Of a stretch of DNA of 64,000 nucleotides, positions 1 through 7,968 are shown one piece after another. How positions within the stretch are numbered: the stretch's first letter is position 1; each line of letters begins with the position of its first letter. The notes beneath the pieces were generated by a model. That model was not told the origin of the DNA and ran no database searches. It saw nothing but the letters and a program-made list of their open reading frames with translations. Made by a program: the position numbers and the translations under genes. The DNA is from CAWABB01 sp963701735 (GTDB taxonomy: Bacteria; Bacteroidota; Ignavibacteria; UBA10030; UBA6906), in the NCBI GenBank assembly GCA_963701735.1, contig CAVPBI010000022.1, forward strand, positions 62,001 to 126,000. Direction: 5' to 3'.

Positions 1-800
1 TAACTCGAATGCATCTTCCGCACGCGGGTGCCGCGGTGCAGCAACCCGTACGAATCCGACGTGGGTCCGAACATGCATACCATGATCTCCGCCATGTCGC
101 TTTCGGCCGCGGCCTTGACGCTGTGCATCAGGTTCAGAGCGGCGTCGGAGGACGGACGGTCGCTCGAACGCTGCGAGCCCACCATCACGATGGGAACCGG
201 CGAGTTCTGCACCATGAACGAGAGAATCGCCGCCGTGTGGTGCATGGTGTCGGTTCCGTGCCCGATCACGATTCCCTGGACGCCTCGCTGGATCTCCCGG
301 CCGATCGCCTCGGCCGTGCCGCGCCACTGCTCCGGTCCCATATTTTCCGAAAACACGCCGTACAACTTCTCCGTTTCCAGGTTGCAGATGTCGGCCAGCT
401 CCGGAACGGACCCGTACAGCTCTCCGGGAGAGAACGCCGGAATCACCGCGCCGGTCCGGTAATCGAGCCTGCTGGCGATGGTTCCTCCCGTCCCGAGCAG
501 CTTCACCCTCGGCTTCTTCGGGTCGAACGGGAACTCCTTCTCCGGAATCTTGTACTTCGCTTCGCGCCGCCCGCGGATCGTGATGCCCTGAATCCGCCGT
601 GCAGCAATGCCGATGTTGTATCCGATCGGGAGCTTCAGAACGACATGATGGGGGTCAGCCGTCTCCGAGCGCGGCAGAATGAGGCCCGCGAACGACCCGC
701 GGTCGGTGGCGATCTCCACGTCGCTCCAGATCGGCGCCTCGAACCGGCGCAGAACCTCCAGGGCCTCGCCCCGGTATCCCTTGAACTCGTCACCGGTCAT
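1..800 (-). CDS. gatD: Glu-tRNA(Gln) amidotransferase subunit D (partial, 3' end outside window)
   Basis: GatD is the asparaginase-like subunit that releases ammonia from glutamine so that GatE can convert Glu-tRNA(Gln) to Gln-tRNA(Gln). I translated 266 codons from the ATG at 798-800. An N-terminal domain of about 95 residues precedes the asparaginase fold. The nucleophile loop GTGGTIAS lies at residues 103-110, the second catalytic motif HGTDTM at 181-186 and QRSSDRPSSDA at 210-220. All three are typical of archaeal GatD rather than plain L-asparaginase. The start overlaps the gatE stop as ATGA, so the two are co-translated. The C-terminal part lies beyond base 1. A free type I asparaginase is unlikely because of the N-terminal domain and the gatE neighbour. 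Confidence 0.93.
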   Translation of the reverse strand, partial: MTGDEFKGYRGEALEVLRRFEAPIWSDVEIATDRGSFAGLILPRSETADPHHVVLKLPIGYNIGIAARRIQGITIRGRREAKYKIPEKEFPFDPKKPRVKLLGTGGTIASRLDYRTGAVIPAFSPGELYGSVPELADICNLETEKLYGVFSENMGPEQWRGTAEAIGREIQRGVQGIVIGHGTDTMHHTAAILSFMVQNSPVPIVMVGSQRSSDRPSSDAALNLMHSVKAAAESDMAEIMVCMFGPTSDSYGLLHRGTRVRKMHSS

Positions 801-2713
801 GATCCAAGTCCCTCCGCGACAAACTGAGCAACGCGCGCACCATCCACCCTCCCTCGAAGTTCGGGCATGACCTTGCCCATCACGAGATCCCTCCTGCGGT
901 CCGGCTGCCGGATCTGTACGCCCTCGAGCTTCGCCAGCGCCGTCTTGACCGCGGCACGGGCTTCGGCATCCGTGCACGGTGCCGGAATGAATTGCTCGTC
1001 GAACCGGCCGGCGGCGCAGACCGCTTTCAACACCTGGACGACTCCCTCCTTCGCCAGCTTTCCGGATTGATGGGCGATCAGCACGCTTCGGAGTACCTCT
1101 CCGTTGAGCGCGCCGGTCGCACACCCCGCCCTTCTGAGCTCCTTCACCATCCTGACGAGGACCACGGAAGCGAACACGGGCGAGACTCCGCCGTTGCGCG
1201 TCAGCTCTTCGAACAAAGCAACGTGCGGCGAGATCGCCAGCGGCGCCACCAGGTCTTCGGGAACACCCAGCGTCCGGTAGGCGGACTCGCGCGACCAGTA
1301 GTCGGAGGGCAGCGTCAGGCGAATGCGCTCGAGCCGCTCCTCCGTGATCCTGCGCGGCGGAAGATCCGTGTCCGGGTACATCCGGTCCGCCCCCGGAAGG
1401 ATCCGCTCGAAACCGTTGGTGCCGTCTCTCAGCGCCTGACGGGTTTCGGAAGGGATGCCGATGGCCGCCTCGCGGGCGCGTATGGCAACCTCGTTGGCCC
1501 CGGTCGCCACGTCTTCGCGGTCTCCCCAGACCAGCACCATCGTATCGTCGTCGGAAGCGTTCGCCATCTTCTTGACGGCCCGCCACTCCGACGTGGCCAG
1601 CGACTCGCTCGGGTTGTCGGAGTGTATGATATTGGGCAGCGTGGTCAGGCAGGCGATCACACGGACGCGATCCGAAATCTCCCGGGAGAACACCGTATCC
1701 GTCTGTGTCTCCCAACGCAGCAACCCGCGGAAGCCCCGCAGGACGACGCAGTTGACGTCGAGCCCGGCAGCGACGGCGTCTCTGATGGGGGTATACATGG
1801 TTTTGCGAACGAGACGCGTCACGGTCTCCACGGATGACCGGAATGTCTCTCCCGTAATCCCCCTCCGATGCAGCTCTTCACGCAGACGCAACAGGTTCCA
1901 CTGCCGACGCGCCTCGTTGTACGTCAGGAGCGGGATCCTGGGGATTCGCGGGACGCCCTTGATCTCGATCCTCGTCCCTCCCTTCACGCTCACGTTGACG
2001 TCCTGCCTGGCCGAACCGATCCCCGTTCGCACGCGGCCGGTGCTGTGCGTCATCCGCCTGCACAGGTCCGCCACCTCGGCGACCTCGAACGGCGTCCTCA
2101 TGTCCGGCGCGGTCACCGTCTCGATAAGCGGCATGCCGAGCCGGTCGGTCAGATAGACCCGCCTGTGCCCGGCGTCGCTCACTTCACGGCAGGAATCCTC
2201 TTCGATCGACATCTGCACCACCCCCACATCCCGACCCTTGTAGGGAATCCGTCCGTTCAGCGCGAAGATCGCCGTCCGCTGGAATCCCGTCGGGATGCTC
2301 CCGTCGAGGTACTGTTTTCGCGCAATATGAAGCTCGTCCACCGCGGCGCATTGAAACAGCATCCCGATGCCGAGCGCGATGTCGAGCGCCTCGTCGTTGA
2401 TCTCGAACGGCGGGGTGTCGTCCATTTCGTAGGTGCAGACCGTCTCCCGGTGGATCCGGTAGATGATCTCCTTCTTGGTCTTGAACTCCATCAGCGCCGT
2501 GCCGTCGTACACGCCCAGCTCGGAGAGCGTCGGACGCATGTGACGAAGGATTTCGGCGTGGTAGTGGTCGCTGTACCTCCCCGCCGGACACCTGCAGAAG
2601 AGTTTGCGGGAGGTCAGAAGTTGCTGATGGATTTCGAGCCCCGACCTGAAGCCGACGGCGGCATAGTCGGCCATGGTCATGTTCTCGAAAGGTTTGAAGA
2701 GCAGATCGGTCAT
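797..2713 (-). CDS. gatE: Glu-tRNA(Gln) amidotransferase subunit E
   Basis: GatE is the tRNA-binding kinase/amidotransferase subunit, paralogous to GatB, that activates Glu-tRNA(Gln) with ATP and transfers ammonia supplied by GatD. The protein is 638 residues, the usual GatE length and longer than GatB. Near the N-terminus it has GLEIHQQL followed by KLFCRCP, then a long catalytic core with MSIEEDSCREV and SARQDVNVSVKGG. The C-terminus is a YqeY-like helical tail. I chose the ATG at 2711-2713 because MTDLLFKPFENM matches a natural start and the 21 upstream codons look non-coding. It is first in a two-gene operon with gatD. GatDE is classically archaeal, so transfer or deep ancestry is implied. 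Confidence 0.93.
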   Translation of the reverse strand: MTDLLFKPFENMTMADYAAVGFRSGLEIHQQLLTSRKLFCRCPAGRYSDHYHAEILRHMRPTLSELGVYDGTALMEFKTKKEIIYRIHRETVCTYEMDDTPPFEINDEALDIALGIGMLFQCAAVDELHIARKQYLDGSIPTGFQRTAIFALNGRIPYKGRDVGVVQMSIEEDSCREVSDAGHRRVYLTDRLGMPLIETVTAPDMRTPFEVAEVADLCRRMTHSTGRVRTGIGSARQDVNVSVKGGTRIEIKGVPRIPRIPLLTYNEARRQWNLLRLREELHRRGITGETFRSSVETVTRLVRKTMYTPIRDAVAAGLDVNCVVLRGFRGLLRWETQTDTVFSREISDRVRVIACLTTLPNIIHSDNPSESLATSEWRAVKKMANASDDDTMVLVWGDREDVATGANEVAIRAREAAIGIPSETRQALRDGTNGFERILPGADRMYPDTDLPPRRITEERLERIRLTLPSDYWSRESAYRTLGVPEDLVAPLAISPHVALFEELTRNGGVSPVFASVVLVRMVKELRRAGCATGALNGEVLRSVLIAHQSGKLAKEGVVQVLKAVCAAGRFDEQFIPAPCTDAEARAAVKTALAKLEGVQIRQPDRRRDLVMGKVMPELRGRVDGARVAQFVAEGLGS

Positions 2714-3116
2714 AAGATGCTTGGGCGGCTCGGATATTCTGCGGAATGCGGAAGCGGATGCACGCGACAACGACACGCAGTCAAACTACGGGTGGAATTG
2801 CAGAGAAGCAAGAAACCCGCTGCACGGCACCTGCACAACCCTTTTTGGCATGTCCGTTGAATTTGTTGAGCCAGTGCTCACCCCGTACAGCAGCCATCAG
2901 TGGAGGCATGCCGTGTCGCTCTCTTCGTCAGCCGGGATCATTCCACGCCTGCTAACCCTGACACTGTTCGGCGCGGGGACAGCCTTCTCCCAGGTCGTTC
3001 TCGACAAGGAGGCGGCGTTGACTATCTTTACACCCGTGGACTAACTCGAGTCTTTTCCCTATCTTCCACCAGTCGCAACGCTTCCTCTCCCTCCACACGC
3101 ACCCGGAGTCGGCTCC
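2714..3116. other. Intergenic region with one doubtful small ORF
   Basis: This 403-base gap separates divergent gatE and the aldo/keto reductase. The only thing in it that could be translated is a GTG-started frame at 2913-3044 on the plus strand (43 codons), preceded by GGAGG at 2902-2906. It encodes a hydrophobic, signal-peptide-like stretch ending in AFSQ and then stops. It may be a tiny secreted peptide or the 5' remnant of a lost exported protein. I see no convincing terminator or RNA gene here. Confidence 0.3.
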
Positions 3117-4298
3117 ATGACCAACCTCCATCGACGTGATTTCCTGAAGCAATCCATCATTGGCGCATCCGGCGCACTGATCGCCGCGCCCGCGCTCGGA
3201 GCACGTCGATCCGGCCCGCAGCCCGGCGACGAGAAGCCCGCGCTTATTCGTCGTCCCCTGGGACGGACAGGCCTCGTTCTGCCGGTGGTCAGCTTCGGCG
3301 TCATGCGCGCGGATAACCCGGGACTGATTCGCGCCGCAATGAAGGAAGGAATCGTCCACTTCGATACCGCCCACGGCTACCAGCACGGCAGCAACGAGGA
3401 AATGCTCGGCAATGTTCTTTCGGAGTACCCGCGAGACTCCTTCGTCATCGCGACGAAGGTGAAGTACGACGGGCCGGAGGATTTCAGGGGGAAGTTCCTC
3501 CTGAGCCTGCGACGCCTGAAGATGGACTACGTCGACATTCTGTATGTGCACAGCCTGACGTCTCGCGACGAGGTGCTCGACAAGGAGATTCTCGACGTCA
3601 TCCAGGAGATCAAGAAGAGTGGCCGCGCCAGACATCTCGGCGTATCGACGCACAAGAATGAACCCGGGGTGATTCGCGCTGCGATCGAGAGCGGCGTCTA
3701 CGAGGTCGTGCTCACCGCGATCAACTTCCGGCAGGATCACATTGCCGACGTGAAGGCGGCGGTCGCGGAGGCCGGGAAGGCCGGGATCGGGATCGTCGCG
3801 ATGAAGACGATGGCCGGCGCGTTCTTCGACAAGGATCGGACAGACCCGATCAACTGCACGGCCGCGCTCAAATGGGTCCTGCAGGACGAGAACATCAGCA
3901 CCTCCATCCCTGGCATCACGACGTTTGATGCGCTCGCGCAGAACGCCGGCGTGAATAGTGACATGAAGCTCACGGCCGAAGAAACAGCCAGCCTCAGGCT
4001 CGAGAAGGCGCAGGGCGGTCTGTACTGCAACGGATGTGAGGTCTGCACCGGCTCGTGCAGCCGTTCGCTGCCGATTCCGGAGCTGATGCGGAGCTACATG
4101 TACACATACGGGTACAACAACGCGATCATGGGGCGGGACCTGGTCAGCTCATTGCGAACGGGTGTGCACCCGTGCACCGGCTGCGACGCGTGCACGGCGC
4201 AGTGCGTGAAGGGGTTCGACATCCGGGATCGGGTCGCCGACGTGTCGAGGCTTGCGGCGATGCCCGAAGAACTTCTCGCGGGAGCGCATTGTGCCTGA
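3117..4298 (+). CDS. Tat-exported aldo/keto reductase with C-terminal ferredoxin-like clusters
   Basis: The N-terminus MTNLHRRDFLKQ followed by a hydrophobic segment and APALGA is a twin-arginine signal, so the enzyme probably acts in the periplasm. Residues from about 43 form an aldo/keto reductase barrel. FDTAHGY supplies the Asp and Tyr of the catalytic tetrad, IATKVKY the Lys and YVHSLTS the His. After the barrel come two cysteine clusters, CNGCEVCTGSC and CTGCDACTAQC, suited to bind Fe-S clusters. Such AKR-ferredoxin fusions are a recognised family of putative oxidoreductases whose substrates are mostly unknown. It is 393 residues and starts at the ATG that gives the complete RR motif. 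The downstream gene follows on the same strand about 100 bases later. Confidence 0.85.
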   Translation: MTNLHRRDFLKQSIIGASGALIAAPALGARRSGPQPGDEKPALIRRPLGRTGLVLPVVSFGVMRADNPGLIRAAMKEGIVHFDTAHGYQHGSNEEMLGNVLSEYPRDSFVIATKVKYDGPEDFRGKFLLSLRRLKMDYVDILYVHSLTSRDEVLDKEILDVIQEIKKSGRARHLGVSTHKNEPGVIRAAIESGVYEVVLTAINFRQDHIADVKAAVAEAGKAGIGIVAMKTMAGAFFDKDRTDPINCTAALKWVLQDENISTSIPGITTFDALAQNAGVNSDMKLTAEETASLRLEKAQGGLYCNGCEVCTGSCSRSLPIPELMRSYMYTYGYNNAIMGRDLVSSLRTGVHPCTGCDACTAQCVKGFDIRDRVADVSRLAAMPEELLAGAHCA

Positions 4299-4398
4299 GG
4301 AAGGGATCTGGGTGGCGCACAGGGCTGCGCATACGGCCGGCCGTGTGCACCCGCTACCGGTGCAGCGGTCCGCACGGAAGCCGCGCGCAGCGAGCAGG

Positions 4399-5334
4399 AT
4401 GCAGGGGACCCGCACATTGAGGCTTGGTGTCTGCACGGTGCCATTCATCGCCCTTGCACTGACGCCGCACCTGTCGGTTGCCGGCACAGACCCCTTCCCT
4501 GCCATCCCCGGCTGGCGGCTCACGGGGCAGCCCATTGTCTATACCCCCGATAACCTGTGGGACTTCATCGACGGGGCAGCGGAATCCTACCTGGCCTACT
4601 CGTTCGTGGACCTGCAGGTTGGGGAGTATGTCAGCCCGGAGAGCGTCGCCGTTCGCGTGGAACTGTACCGCCATGCAGACCCGGACAACGCCTTCGGCAT
4701 CTACGCCACCGAGCGGGCACCGGAGTACTCTTTCTTGAAGGTGGGCGCCCAGGGGTACGAGGCGGAGGGGATTCTGAACTTTCTCACTGGAAGGTACTAC
4801 GCCAAGCTGTCGACGCACCGGAAGGGGCCGCTCGCTGCGGCCGGGCTGCGCCTCATCGCGGGGCATCTTGACGCCTTCCTGACCGAAGGATCCAACCTGC
4901 CCCCCGGACTGAACCGGCTGCCGGTGGAGGGCAAACTGCCAAACACCGAGGGCTATGTCGGAGAGAACTTCCTCGGGTACGGTTTTCTGCGCCACGCCTT
5001 CACCGCTCGATACGATAAGGGGCTACAGATATTTGTAATGGAATGCCCGACGGCCGACAGCGCCGCAGGAACGCTGCGCAGATTCTTGGCCGTGGCGCCG
5101 GGGACCCAAACCGGTCCGGATCAATACAAGATCTCCGATCCCAACAACGGGCCGATCGCGATCGCACGGAACGGCCCGATTCTCTGCGGAACCGTGGGCG
5201 CACCTGACGCGGCGAGCGGAAACCCGATACCTCAAGCTGCTGGGAAGCTCGACACTCGAACACTGATCCTCCCGTTGCACTGCATGAAAACCGAAGGCCG
5301 CCGGCGGTACACGCCGGCGGCCTTGGTGTCATGA
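4399..5334 (+). CDS. Exported DUF6599-like protein, probable 3' frameshift
   Basis: The ATG at 4399 begins a clear signal peptide (residues 1-27, ending LSVAG). The mature part contains NLWDFIDGAAESYLAYSF, the hallmark region of the DUF6599 family of secreted proteins of unknown function. In the open frame the last 40 codons look unnatural and run through a strong hairpin at 5294-5324. In the +1 frame from about 5204 the sequence reads AETRYLKLLGSSTLEH and stops at 5266, just before the hairpin. That is a much better family-like end. I therefore infer a single-base indel near 5205-5215 and a true 3' end at 5266. The catalytic or binding role is unknown. Confidence 0.65.
   Translation: MQGTRTLRLGVCTVPFIALALTPHLSVAGTDPFPAIPGWRLTGQPIVYTPDNLWDFIDGAAESYLAYSFVDLQVGEYVSPESVAVRVELYRHADPDNAFGIYATERAPEYSFLKVGAQGYEAEGILNFLTGRYYAKLSTHRKGPLAAAGLRLIAGHLDAFLTEGSNLPPGLNRLPVEGKLPNTEGYVGENFLGYGFLRHAFTARYDKGLQIFVMECPTADSAAGTLRRFLAVAPGTQTGPDQYKISDPNNGPIAIARNGPILCGTVGAPDAASGNPIPQAAGKLDTRTLILPLHCMKTEGRRRYTPAALVS
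5294..5324. terminator. Hairpin terminator between convergent genes
   Basis: AAGGCCGCCGGCG at 5294-5306 pairs perfectly with its complement at 5312-5324 around a 5-base loop. It sits 20 bases upstream of the end of the convergent sulfatase gene and after the inferred true stop at 5266 of the DUF6599-like gene. It could terminate transcription from either side. No long T tract follows. Confidence 0.7.
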
Positions 5335-5346
5335 GTCGGTTCAAAC

Positions 5347-6876
5347 CTACTGTTTGCTTCCGCCTGTCACCGCTTCCATTACCCTGTCCAGATTGAAGCT
5401 GCCGGGTTTCTGGCGCGGCGGGAAATCCTTGAAGCTCTGTAGCCATTGGGCGACATATGCGGTGCTGGGCGCCAGAACGAACATCCGCTCCATGTACCAG
5501 CGCTGATAACCCATCGCGTGCTCTTCTTCGGCGCGTTCGAAGGGATCCATCCTCAGGTTGGTAATCAGGGGAGCGCGCAGCGACGTGAACGGCTCCTGCC
5601 ATACCCGGAGTCCTTCGGCCTTCTGTTCCAGGAACGTGATCTTCCAGTTCTCGTAGCGGAGTGCAGCGACGCTACCGTCGTCCGTCCAGTAGAGGAATTC
5701 CTTGCGCGGCCAGGACCCCTGGCCCCTGAGCGCGGGTCCGAGGTCGTAGCCGTCGAGGTGGACCTTGTAGGTCCGGTCGCCGATCTTGCGGCCCTTCAGC
5801 AGGTCTCCCTTGGCGGTCTTGTCGCCGGCTGCGGCCACGAGCGTGGTCAGCATATCCTCGTGCGCGCCGATGTCATTAATGACCGTGCCGGGTTTGATGA
5901 CGCCAGGCCACCTGATCATGGCCGGGACACGGTAGCCGCCTTCCCACTGCGTGTTCTTCTCGCCGCGGAACATGGTCGTGCCGCCGTCAGGCCACGTGAA
6001 GGTCTCGGCACCGTTGTCGGTGGAGTACATGACGATCGTGTTCTGGTCAAGCCCCAGCTCCTTGAGCCTGGCGAGCACCTGGCCGACCTGACCGTCGTGC
6101 TCCACCATGCCGTCGGCATATATGCCCAGCCCCGTCTTACCGTCGGACTCCTTCTTCAGGTGCGTGAAGATGTGCATGCGCGTCGAGTTCCACCAGAGGA
6201 AGAACGGCTTGTCCGCCTTCTTCGCGCGCTCCATGAAGTCCAGCGCCTTCGCGGTGACCTCTTCGTCGATCGTCTCCATGCGCTTCTTGGTCAGCGGGCC
6301 CGTGTCTGCGATACGGCCGTCGGCGAAGCTGTGAATGACGCCACGCGGTCCGAATTTCTTCTTCAGTTCGGGGTTCCTGTAATAGTCGATGTTCTCAGGC
6401 TCCTCTTCAGCATTGAGGTGATAGAGGTTGCCGAAGAACTCGTCGAACCCGTGGTTAGTCGGGAGCATCTCGTCACGGTCGCCGAGGTGGTTCTTGCCGA
6501 ACTGGCCGGTCACGTAGCCCTGCGCCTTGAGCAGTGTGGCGATGGTGGGGTCTTCCGCCTTCATCCCCTCGGGCGACCCGGGGAGTCCTACCTTGGTGAG
6601 ACCGGTGCGGATGGGCGACTGACCCGTGACGAACGCTGCGCGGCCTGCAGTGCAACTCTGCTGGCCATACCAGTCGGTGAACAATGCACCTTCCTGGGCA
6701 ATGCGGTCGATGTTCGGCGTTCGGTAGCCCATCATGCCCATGTTATAGGCACTGATGTTGAACCCGCCGATGTCATCCCCCCAGATGACGAGAATATTGG
6801 GCTTGTTCTGGGCCACCGCAGGGGAGGCCAGAAGGCCAAGGACAGCGAAAAGTCCCAGGAGTTTGAACCGCGGCAT
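5347..6876 (-). CDS. Secreted arylsulfatase-type sulfatase
   Basis: The 509-residue protein has a signal peptide (residues 1-22, ending SPAVAQ) and a sulfatase alkaline-phosphatase-like fold. PNILVIWGDD (residues 27-36) provides the first metal ligands. CTAGR (75-79) is the formylglycine motif of the C-x-A-x-R class, which needs an FGE-type maturase not present in this window. GKNHLGD and STDNGAETFTWPDGG are further conserved sulfatase elements. It probably hydrolyses sulfate esters in the periplasm. I chose the ATG at 6874-6876 because AGGAAGGA lies 5-12 bases upstream. It is convergent with the DUF6599-like gene. Substrate cannot be assigned from sequence. Confidence 0.9.
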   Translation of the reverse strand: MPRFKLLGLFAVLGLLASPAVAQNKPNILVIWGDDIGGFNISAYNMGMMGYRTPNIDRIAQEGALFTDWYGQQSCTAGRAAFVTGQSPIRTGLTKVGLPGSPEGMKAEDPTIATLLKAQGYVTGQFGKNHLGDRDEMLPTNHGFDEFFGNLYHLNAEEEPENIDYYRNPELKKKFGPRGVIHSFADGRIADTGPLTKKRMETIDEEVTAKALDFMERAKKADKPFFLWWNSTRMHIFTHLKKESDGKTGLGIYADGMVEHDGQVGQVLARLKELGLDQNTIVMYSTDNGAETFTWPDGGTTMFRGEKNTQWEGGYRVPAMIRWPGVIKPGTVINDIGAHEDMLTTLVAAAGDKTAKGDLLKGRKIGDRTYKVHLDGYDLGPALRGQGSWPRKEFLYWTDDGSVAALRYENWKITFLEQKAEGLRVWQEPFTSLRAPLITNLRMDPFERAEEEHAMGYQRWYMERMFVLAPSTAYVAQWLQSFKDFPPRQKPGSFNLDRVMEAVTGGSKQ

Positions 6877-7000
6877 AAGATCCTTCCTGACTATTTTAGA
6901 ATGAACAGACGAATGGAGCAAAACCGTACCAACAGGCAGCGAAGCAGTGGAGCAAGCGGGCAGGGCCATGATAAAACCCCGCCCGCACTCCGTTAGTTCC

Positions 7001-7687
7001 TTAGTCGGTCGAACCGATGAACTTATAGACCGCGGCACCAACCCACGCACCGACGATAGGTGCCACCCAGAACAGCCACAACTGCTCGATTGCCCAACCG
7101 CCGGCGAAAATGGCCACTCCGGTGCTGCGCGCGGGGTTGACCGACGTGTTCGTCACCGGAATGCTGATCAGGTGGATCAAGGTAAGGCACAAGCCGATAG
7201 CCACTGGCGCCAGCCCCTGCGGGGCGCGCTTGTCGGTTGCGCCGAGAATGACGACCAGGAACATTGCGGTCATCACGACTTCCGTGACGAGCGCTGCCGT
7301 CAGCGAATAGCCGCCAGGCGAATGCTCGCCGAAGCCATTGGAGGCGAAGCCAGCGCTGACGTCGAAGCCCGCTTTGCCCGAGGCGATGAGGTACAGCACT
7401 CCGCCCGCGACGATCCCGCCGATCACCTGCGCGACGATGTACGGCGCCAGGTCCTTCGCCGGGAAGCGCCCGCCTGCCCACAGCCCGATCGACACCGCGG
7501 GGTTCAGGTGGGCACCGGAGATGTGGCCGATCGCAAACGCCATCGTCAGCACCGTGAGCCCGAAGGCTAGCGACACGCCCAACAGACCGATGCCGACCTC
7601 CGGAAAGGCTGCCGCCAGGACGGCGCTTCCGCAGCCGCCCAGGACCAGCCAGAATGTCCCGACCGATTCCGCAACGTATTTCTTCAT
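7001..7687 (-). CDS. aqpZ: Aquaporin Z-type water channel
   Basis: This is a 228-residue MIP-family channel with six predicted membrane segments and the two half-helix motifs NPAVS (first half) and NPARS (second half). The water-selective arrangement is supported by HLISIPVTNTSVNPARS before the second motif and by the length, which matches AqpZ rather than the longer GlpF. An AAGGAG site precedes the ATG. It lies 125 bases downstream of the sulfatase start on the same strand. A second, degenerate MIP gene is present at 17.8-18.7 kb. Confidence 0.92.
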   Translation of the reverse strand: MKKYVAESVGTFWLVLGGCGSAVLAAAFPEVGIGLLGVSLAFGLTVLTMAFAIGHISGAHLNPAVSIGLWAGGRFPAKDLAPYIVAQVIGGIVAGGVLYLIASGKAGFDVSAGFASNGFGEHSPGGYSLTAALVTEVVMTAMFLVVILGATDKRAPQGLAPVAIGLCLTLIHLISIPVTNTSVNPARSTGVAIFAGGWAIEQLWLFWVAPIVGAWVGAAVYKFIGSTD

Positions 7688-7968
7688 ATTCCCGCTCCTT
7701 GATGGTGGTGAGGTCAGGCGTTGAAGCTAGACATCGAACCCGTGATATTCAAGTGCCGCGTCGAGTCGGCCCTTCCGGGACGAAATCTCCATATCGCCGG
7801 CTGTCGCCTCGCCGACCTGATGCCTGTCGCGACTCGGCGTGGTTGCGCATCCAACGCCAACCGTGTATCTTGTGAGTCAAGCACCTTGGATCTCGGACGA
7901 TGAGCGCCGCGTCTCGAAGGTCGCCGGTCTGATGACCGTCTGCTTCCTCCGCCACCACGTGAATCTGC

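Noticed and set aside
1..2860. Long plus-strand ORFs opposite gatD and gatE
   Set aside because: They are antisense shadows with Arg/His/Pro-rich composition caused by high GC. The minus strand carries clear family motifs.
5446..6996. 516-codon plus-strand ORF opposite the sulfatase
   Set aside because: It has no recognisable domain, a composition typical of antisense frames and no ribosome site; the sulfatase on the minus strand is unambiguous.
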